A DNA stretch of 5,303 nucleotides, from assembly GCA_947372365.1 (NCBI GenBank), contig CANBTK010000200.1, positions 1 to 5,303 of the forward strand. The letters are read 5' to 3'. A program made the translations under genes and the position numbers. Positions 1-5,303 of this stretch are shown piece by piece; the stretch's first letter is position 1; every line of letters starts with the position of its first letter. The stretch comes from Flavipsychrobacter stenotrophus (GTDB lineage: Bacteria > Bacteroidota > Bacteroidia > Chitinophagales > Chitinophagaceae). The notes beneath the pieces were generated by a model. The model worked only from the letters and a program-made list of their open reading frames with translations, did no database searches and was not told where the DNA came from.

Positions 1-317
1 TGGCTGTTTTCCCTATTACTGTTTACCGCACCGGCTATTGCGACTCGGCAACTTCGGTAGCTTCGGTTGTTGGTACAAGGCCAGAATTTAGCCTTTACCC
101 TAACCCGGCAACCAATGTAGTAACCGTTAAGCTGGCCAGCCAGGGCACGGAAAATGTGGTTATCACTATGGCAAATATTGTTGGTGAAAAAGTAGGGGAG
201 TGGGCTACTGTTACTAACAAAACCTCCGATTTGCAGCTTAATGTTGCCCCGGGTGTGTATATACTCACCGCCACTACCGGCAACTACAAATTTGTAACAA
301 GGGTAGTTGTGGAATAG
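1..317 (+). CDS. C-terminal end of a secreted protein with a T9SS type A sorting domain (5' end outside window)
   Basis: The frame is open from position 3 to the TAG at 315-317, giving about 104 residues with no start inside the window. The last ~77 residues (from position 84) have the layout of a type IX secretion system type A C-terminal sorting domain. FSLYPNPATN at 87-116 carries the signature YPNP motif. A short beta-strand domain follows (VTVKL, then VVITMANIVGEKV), then a GVYILTATTG strand near 255-284, and the chain ends in the basic-hydrophobic tail KFVTRVVVE. In this family the domain directs a Sec-exported protein through the outer membrane and is then removed, leaving the cargo secreted or anchored on the surface. 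The visible upstream residues look like a linker or the edge of a beta-rich domain. They do not show the function of the cargo, so only the export route can be called. A strong terminator 20 nt downstream ends the transcript. Confidence 0.9.
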   Translation, partial: AVFPITVYRTGYCDSATSVASVVGTRPEFSLYPNPATNVVTVKLASQGTENVVITMANIVGEKVGEWATVTNKTSDLQLNVAPGVYILTATTGNYKFVTRVVVE

Positions 318-337
318 AATTTATTTTAAATAAGTAG

Positions 338-370
338 AATGGCGGCCGGGCAACCAGCCGCCATTTTTTT
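338..370 (+). terminator. Intrinsic terminator after the T9SS cargo gene
   Basis: A perfect 9-bp stem pairs AATGGCGGC (338-346) with GCCGCCATT (357-365). After a C-A mismatch the stem is capped by two more G-C pairs (348-349 with 354-355) that close a GCAA tetraloop at 350-353, which is a GNRA-type loop. The 3' arm runs into seven consecutive T residues (364-370). This is a textbook rho-independent terminator. It isolates guaB from the upstream gene, so guaB needs its own promoter. Confidence 0.9.
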
Positions 371-380
371 ATGCCTTTAG

Positions 381-1904
<1,524 letters not shown>

Positions 1905-1913
1905 GTTTATAGC

Positions 1914-2087
1914 CTCGCGCAAATGCGCGCTTGTAGGGAGGAGAGGCTCGCGCAAAGGCGCAAAGCCGCTAAGTTTTTGTGGTTAGATATTTAAGAAGTA
2001 AGCGGCGCAGATTCTCATGGGTTTTTGCGCCTCTTATATCTTGTTGAGAAGATAAAATGAGCAATTGCGCCTTAGCGCTTTTGCTAG
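1914..2087 (+). repeat. GCGC-rich palindromic intergenic element between guaB and the membrane-protein gene
   Basis: CTCGCGCAAA occurs at 1914-1923 and again at 1947-1956. Three hairpins of form GCGC-N4-GCGC are present, at 1917-1928 (loop AAAT, stem extended to 5 bp), 1950-1961 (AAAG) and 2067-2078 (CTTA). At larger scale, 1954-1969 pairs with 2067-2082 (13 Watson-Crick pairs, one G-U, two mismatches). The pairing extends outward through CTCGC (1947-1951) against GCTAG (2083-2087), with a 2-nt bulge and one mismatch. The interior offers alternative stems: GGCGCAAA 1957-1964 with 2024-2031, GCCGCT 1965-1970 with 2001-2006, and GGCGCA 2004-2009 with 2026-2031. No reading frame of interest lies here. 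The iterated GCGCAAAG word resembles intergenic repeats I associate with Bacteroidota genomes, but copy number elsewhere cannot be seen from this window. Confidence 0.7.
1945..1978 (+). terminator. Possible weak terminator after guaB
   Basis: GGCT (1945-1948) pairs with AGCC (1964-1967) around an internal loop and the GCGC-AAAG-GCGC hairpin (1950-1961). Six bases later there is a run of five T (1974-1978). The stem is interrupted and the T-run is short and not directly adjacent. The structure may therefore only attenuate, or may simply be part of the repeat element in which it lies. Confidence 0.35.
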
Positions 2088-2100
2088 AAAATAACATTTA

Positions 2101-2712
2101 ATGGAATACACCTTACAACTGATAGATGAAAAAGTTAAACGGCACCAGGTAACTGCATTGCACCTCACCAGTGCATTGGCATTTATAGGGGCGGGGGCTA
2201 TCATCTATGTTTATAATTTCCAGATAAAGCCATGGGGGCTTGGCATCCTGCTTGCCGGGCTGTTATTGCTCATTGCTACTATTGTTAAAAACAAATGGGT
2301 AACAGCCCCGGCATCAAACCTGGCATTCAGGGTGGGGGAGCTGGTGTTGTCGCTGGGCTTGTGCGGCTATTCAGTACTGCAGCACTGGAACCTGCCTATC
2401 GGTATTTTTGGCGTGTTGGCAGCAGGGGTGGCCTTTGCTATTTTTTGGGAACGTTCCGGCGATGGCAAGCAATATGTCTATGTGAGCGAAGAGGGTATCA
2501 AGCTCCCTGTTGATTCGCGTAAACGGTTTATTGAGTGGGTGGAAGTGAGCAGTGTGATTGTAAAATTCGGCACCCTGTCTATTGACTGCGCCGATAACCG
2601 TTTGTTTCAGTGGAATGTGCATGAACCGGCCTTTAACCAGGGCGATTTTGATGCCTTCTGTGTAAAGCAGATAGAACAAGGCGCGGCCGGGAAGAAAGCA
2701 GGTGACTGGTAG
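2101..2712 (+). CDS. Uncharacterised four-helix membrane protein with a cytosolic, possibly PH-like C-terminal domain
   Basis: I do not recognise a named family. The 203-residue product opens with a short charged segment (1-15). Four hydrophobic helices follow at about 19-38, 44-63, 74-93 and 98-116, arranged as two hairpins, with no cleavable signal peptide. After WERSGDGKQ the last ~80 residues are soluble and strand-rich: YVYVSEEGIKLP (125-136), a basic turn SRKRFIEW (139-146), then VSSVIVKFGTLSID and LFQWNV. That order, including a residue run of the type 'EGI+LP.....+.I.W.EV', recalls bacterial PH-like domains fused to membrane helices, but this is inference from pattern alone. The even helix number would place both ends on the same side, probably the cytoplasm. 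ATG 2101 is the first possible start because an in-frame TAA lies at 2092-2094. No Shine-Dalgarno sequence is visible. Separation from both neighbours by structured gaps argues against a fixed functional partnership. Confidence 0.8.
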   Translation: MEYTLQLIDEKVKRHQVTALHLTSALAFIGAGAIIYVYNFQIKPWGLGILLAGLLLLIATIVKNKWVTAPASNLAFRVGELVLSLGLCGYSVLQHWNLPIGIFGVLAAGVAFAIFWERSGDGKQYVYVSEEGIKLPVDSRKRFIEWVEVSSVIVKFGTLSIDCADNRLFQWNVHEPAFNQGDFDAFCVKQIEQGAAGKKAGDW

Positions 2713-2772
2713 CACAAAGGTATGAGGCACCTGATACAATAAAATGCACTCATTTGGGTTTAAATAGTTGGC

Positions 2773-2793
2773 CCGCACCCTTAGGGTGTGCGG
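2773..2793 (+). other. GC-rich hairpin in the leader of the dehydrogenase gene
   Basis: CCGCAC (2773-2778) pairs perfectly with GTGCGG (2788-2793). Two further C-G pairs (2779-2780 with 2785-2786) close a TTAG loop, leaving T2787 bulged. No T-run follows directly, so it is not a convincing terminator for the membrane-protein gene. It lies 31 nt before the TTG start of the next gene, so it could instead be a 5' leader structure. The rest of the 112-nt gap shows nothing I can name. Confidence 0.4.
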
Positions 2794-2824
2794 TAACTAA
2801 GAAGTAAACTAACACTATTTTATT

Positions 2825-3838
2825 TTGAGCAACACTATCCGTTTCGCTATCGTTGGTTTTGGGAATATTGGCAGGCGCCATGCCGAGCACATTATGCATA
2901 ACCCGAATACAGCCTTGTGTGCGGTTTGCGATACAAATGCTGCCGTAACTGCGAAGTTGCCGGATGGCGTGGCATTTTATGACAACCTGGCTACTATGCT
3001 GGCCCATATAAAAGTGGATGTGCTTTGCGTGTGTACGCCCAATTACCTGCATGAGCCGCACACTATAGCTGGCCTTAAAGCCGGGCTACATACCGTGGTA
3101 GAAAAACCCATGGCCCTCAGCGAAGCCGAATGCAGCCGCATGATTGCAGTAGCAAATGAAACAGGAAAAACCATTTTTGCTGTAAAGCAGAACCGTTACA
3201 ACCCACCTGTGCAGGAGGTAAAGAAACTGATGGCAGCCAACGGGCTGGGCAAAATTTACATGATACAGGTAAATTGTTTCTGGAACCGTGGCGATGCCTA
3301 TTATGCCGAAAGCGATTGGAGGGGTAAACGGCTAAAAGATGGAGGTTGTTTATTCACTCAATTCAGCCATTTTGTGGATATACTGTACTACCTGAATGGC
3401 CCGGTTACGAATGCACAAGGCTGGGTACACAACTACGCCCACCTGCACAATACCGAGCTGGAAGATACTGGCAGCTTTACGCTAAAGGCAGCAAATGATG
3501 CCATCATCAATCTCAATTTTACCACCTGTGCCTATCAGAAAAACATGGAAGGCTCTATTACCATATTTGCCGAAAAAGGCACTGTGAAAATTGGCGGGCA
3601 ATACCTCAATACCATAGAGTACCAGCAACTGGAAGGCGAATCACTGCCAGAGATCAACATCAGCGCCAAATCAAATGACTACGGCCTTTATCAGGGCTCG
3701 ATGAGCAACCATGACAAGATGATACAAAATGTGGTGGATGTGCTCAACCATTCACAACCCATCATGACCACCGCCGAAGAAGGCCGCGAAGTGGTGAAGA
3801 TCATTGAGCAGATGTATGCCGGTGCTGAGGTAATTTAA
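2825..3838 (+). CDS. Gfo/Idh/MocA-family NAD(P)-dependent dehydrogenase, WbpB/WlbA-like
   Basis: The 337-residue product has the two-domain layout of the family. An N-terminal Rossmann fold carries IVGFGNIGRRH (9-19), the CVCTPNYLH strand-turn (69-76) and the EKP motif at 93-95, whose Lys94 is the usual catalytic lysine. A C-terminal alpha/beta domain follows. The stretch VKQNRYNPPV (120-129), then NCFWNRG, SDWRGK and DGGCLFTQFSHFVD (172-185), resembles WbpB/WlbA enzymes. Those oxidise UDP-N-acetyl-glucosaminuronate at C3 during amino-sugar synthesis. His182 is kept, while the position four residues before it, Asp in many family members, is Thr178. No aminotransferase or acetyltransferase partner is in view, so a sugar-nucleotide substrate is only inferred. 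The start must be TTG 2825 or the adjacent ATT. An in-frame TAA stands at 2810-2812, and the first internal ATG (residue 24) would remove the nucleotide-binding glycines. Confidence 0.85.
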   Translation: MSNTIRFAIVGFGNIGRRHAEHIMHNPNTALCAVCDTNAAVTAKLPDGVAFYDNLATMLAHIKVDVLCVCTPNYLHEPHTIAGLKAGLHTVVEKPMALSEAECSRMIAVANETGKTIFAVKQNRYNPPVQEVKKLMAANGLGKIYMIQVNCFWNRGDAYYAESDWRGKRLKDGGCLFTQFSHFVDILYYLNGPVTNAQGWVHNYAHLHNTELEDTGSFTLKAANDAIINLNFTTCAYQKNMEGSITIFAEKGTVKIGGQYLNTIEYQQLEGESLPEINISAKSNDYGLYQGSMSNHDKMIQNVVDVLNHSQPIMTTAEEGREVVKIIEQMYAGAEVI

Positions 3839-4008
3839 TTTGCCAATTCGGCGATTCGGCAATTTGCCAATGGCTCGTATACTTAGTTGTAAAATCATTA
3901 ACCTGGGAGTTGTCGCAATACAGATTCGGCGATTTGCCAATGGCTCGCTTACTTAATTGTAAAATTCTTACCTTAGGGAATTGTCGAATTACCAAATTGT
4001 CGAATTGT
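3839..4008 (+). repeat. Palindromic intergenic element filling the gap between the two oxidoreductase genes
   Basis: The outer arms 3844-3871 and 3980-4007 form a 28-position inverted repeat with 22 Watson-Crick pairs, three G-T (G-U) pairs and three mismatches. The first seven pairs (CAATTCG with CGAATTG) are perfect. The arms are built from short AATT-containing words. TTTGCCAAT occurs at 3839-3847, 3863-3871 and 3933-3941, and AATTGTCGAATT occurs at 3979-3990 and 3995-4006. The element begins directly after the TAA of the dehydrogenase gene and ends against the ATG of the FAD enzyme, so it supplies all of the non-coding sequence between them. As RNA it could fold into a long hairpin. I see no terminator T-run, no exact TAnnTTTG promoter box and no transposase. 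Confidence 0.8.
3853..3992 (+). repeat. 70-nt tandem duplication inside the palindromic element
   Basis: GATTCGGC at 3853 recurs at 3923, giving a period of 70 nt. Over the first 48 positions of each copy (3853-3900 and 3923-3970), 42 are identical. The remaining part (ACCTGGGAG-TTGTCG against CCTTAGGGAATTGTCG) aligns with one or two indels. Both copies contain the core GCCAATGGCTCG followed by ACTTA-TTGTAAAAT. Two copies with no constant-length unique spacer exclude a CRISPR. The period is not a multiple of three and the first copy's frame hits a stop in the second, so the duplication is not coding. Confidence 0.85.
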
Positions 4009-5145
4009 ATGTTTAGCTACTGGGAACAAGAAAGTTTTGAGCATTACCAGCACATAGTTATAGGGGCTGGCATAGTAGGGTTGAGTACTGCCATTGAATT
4101 GAAAGATGCTTTCCCGCACGATAGCGTATTGGTGCTGGAAAGGGGTTTACTGCCTCCGGGTGCCAGCACCCGGAATGTGGGCTTTGCCTGCATGGGCAGT
4201 GTTACCGAATTACTTGACGACCTGGAGCATATAAGCGAGGAAGATGTGGTGCGCCTTTTCAGGTTGCGCAGGGATGGGCTGGCCCGGCTGCGCGCCCGGC
4301 TGGGTGACAAAAAAATAGGCTATGCCGAAAACGGCAGCTATGAGCTGATAAGCGAAAAGGAGCTTGATGCCCTTGGCAGGATTGATGCGCTCAATGAATT
4401 ACTACTGCCACATACCGGGAAGCCCGCATTTAGTTTGGCTAGCGGGAAAATCGCTGATTTCGGCTTTGCACCCAAGTACACCAGGGCATTAATCAAGAAC
4501 AATTGCGAAGGTGAGCTGCATACAGGCGAAATGATGCGCGCCTTAATGGATATGGCTATAAGCAAAGGCGTAGAAGTAAAAACGGGCGCTGAGATAAGCC
4601 ATTTTGAAGAGGCAGGCAGGTTTGTGGAAGTGTTCGTTAAAGATGGGTTTAAGGGCGAAGTGATGCTGCTGAAATGCGATACGCTCAGCATATGCACCAA
4701 TGCATTTACGAAACAACTGCTGCCCGATGTGGATGTAGTGCCCGGCAGGGGGCAGGTATTGATTACCCACCCCATAAAGGGGCTTAAGTTTAAAGGCATT
4801 TACCACTTTGATAAAGGCTACTACTACTTCAGGGAAATCAACGGCCGCATACTGATAGGCGGTGGCAGGAACCTCGATTTTGAAACGGAGCGCACCACCG
4901 CTTTTGATATTAATGCCATGATTCAGATTGCGCTGGAACAAAAACTCGCTGATATCATTATCCCCAACGCCAACTTTGAAGTTGCCAACCGCTGGACGGG
5001 CATCATGGCATTCGGTGCCAATAAATTCCCGATAGTCAAAGCCTTTTCCGATAAGGTTTTTGGTGCCTTCCGCATGGGCGGCATGGGCGTTGCTATTGGT
5101 AGCGAGGTGGCTGCGCAGTTGGTGGAGATGGTGAAGGGGAGGTAG
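4009..5145 (+). CDS. FAD-dependent oxidoreductase of the DAO (D-amino-acid oxidase-like) family
   Basis: The 378-residue product has an N-terminal dinucleotide-binding motif, HIVIGAGIVGLSTA (15-28, Gly19, Gly21, Gly24). LVLERG (41-46) follows, where Glu44 should bind the FAD ribose. GASTRNVGFA (51-60) matches the loop that contacts the flavin in this family. VVPGRGQVL (243-251), GRILIGGGRN (279-288) and the C-terminal FRMGGMGVAIGSEVA (354-368) complete the FAD fold. Members of the family oxidise amines, amino acids or 2-hydroxy acids, and the substrate here cannot be read. No signal peptide or membrane helix is seen, so it is likely cytosolic. ATG 4009 was preferred because MFSYWEQESF directly before the Rossmann strand matches the N-terminus I recall for Bacteroidota relatives. 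The in-frame upstream starts (ATG 3940, TTG 3910) would add residues encoded only by the repeat element. No Shine-Dalgarno sequence precedes it. Confidence 0.9.
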   Translation: MFSYWEQESFEHYQHIVIGAGIVGLSTAIELKDAFPHDSVLVLERGLLPPGASTRNVGFACMGSVTELLDDLEHISEEDVVRLFRLRRDGLARLRARLGDKKIGYAENGSYELISEKELDALGRIDALNELLLPHTGKPAFSLASGKIADFGFAPKYTRALIKNNCEGELHTGEMMRALMDMAISKGVEVKTGAEISHFEEAGRFVEVFVKDGFKGEVMLLKCDTLSICTNAFTKQLLPDVDVVPGRGQVLITHPIKGLKFKGIYHFDKGYYYFREINGRILIGGGRNLDFETERTTAFDINAMIQIALEQKLADIIIPNANFEVANRWTGIMAFGANKFPIVKAFSDKVFGAFRMGGMGVAIGSEVAAQLVEMVKGR

Positions 5146-5165
5146 GGGTATTGGCGCTTTTAGAT

Positions 5166-5246
5166 TTCCGAAACATTGTGGTGCGATCTCGAACAGGTTT
5201 ATTGGGAAAGAGATATTTGTTGTAGTTTTCGGAAGCAAAAGCTTTC
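5166..5246. repeat. Weak inverted repeat and small hairpin downstream of the FAD gene
   Basis: TTCCGAAA (5166-5173) is the exact reverse complement of TTTCGGAA (5227-5234), with a 53-nt interval. Overlapping the right arm, a 6-bp hairpin with an AAAA loop forms from 5231-5236 and 5241-5246 (one G-T pair). It is followed by TT and an AT-rich sequence rather than a proper T-run. It could weakly end the FAD gene transcript, but the evidence is thin. The remainder of 5146-5303 is AT-rich and carries no gene I can support. Confidence 0.25.
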
Positions 5247-5303
5247 TTAATTGCAAGTAAAGTAAATTGTCTAAATATAAATTTAATTAATTGCATGCTC
5301 AAA

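Noticed and set aside
2715..2722. CAAAGGTA, i.e. TACCTTTG on the minus strand, a possible antisense promoter
   Set aside because: The -7 match is exact, but no TTTG/TTG lies at suitable spacing upstream on the minus strand. It would only read into the membrane-protein gene, where no minus-strand gene is supported. A chance match is likely for an 8-mer with two free positions.
3853..3992. CRISPR-like direct repeats
   Set aside because: Only two copies exist, 70 nt long, contiguous and divergent, with no spacers of constant length and no cas genes.
3752..3995. Short antisense frames (62 and 64 codons) across the repeat element
   Set aside because: They translate the tandem repeat itself in two frames (repeated RIL/MILQLSxRAIGK-like words). 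The similarity follows from the 70-nt duplication, not from a conserved protein.
4543..5256. Antisense open frame of 237 codons over the FAD gene and its downstream region
   Set aside because: It overlaps a well-supported flavoenzyme along nearly its whole length and shows His-rich, motif-free composition typical of a shadow frame.
5295..5303. ATGCTCAAA at the window end as the start of a further + strand gene
   Set aside because: The AT-rich leader and TTGC just before the ATG are suggestive and resemble the guaB start region. Three codons are too little to call a gene.

Overview
The window looks like a chromosomal segment of a Bacteroidota bacterium, probably from the Chitinophagaceae/Sphingobacteriales side, although that finer placement is a guess from general resemblance. 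Three things support the phylum. The first reading frame ends in a type A sorting domain of the type IX secretion system (T9SS). The promoter in front of guaB matches the Bacteroidota -7 box TAnnTTTG. None of the start codons has a clear Shine-Dalgarno sequence.

All genes lie on the + strand. Positions 1-317 hold the 3' end of a secreted T9SS cargo protein, followed by a strong intrinsic terminator (338-370). A TAnnTTTG promoter (424-431) sits directly against the ATG of guaB (435-1904), which encodes inosine-5'-monophosphate dehydrogenase, the first committed step of guanine nucleotide synthesis. A 196-nt gap filled with GCGC-rich hairpins and an imperfect inverted repeat follows. Next comes a four-helix membrane protein with a cytosolic, possibly PH-like tail (2101-2712). 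A 112-nt gap with one GC-rich hairpin leads to a Gfo/Idh/MocA-family dehydrogenase resembling WbpB/WlbA, which must start at a non-ATG codon (2825-3838). The 170-nt gap after it is entirely occupied by a second palindromic repeat element containing a 70-nt tandem duplication. That element abuts the ATG of a DAO-family FAD-dependent oxidoreductase (4009-5145). The last 158 nt hold only weak inverted repeats, and possibly the first codons of a further gene.

No shared pathway is evident. guaB is a housekeeping gene with its own promoter. The dehydrogenase and the FAD oxidoreductase are both redox enzymes on the same strand, but a structured repeat separates them and their substrates cannot be read from sequence. 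I see no defence system, mobile-element transposase, tRNA, rRNA or CRISPR array. The least ordinary content is intergenic: two unrelated-looking palindromic elements of about 140-165 nt that fill two of the gaps, and the apparently leaderless guaB start.
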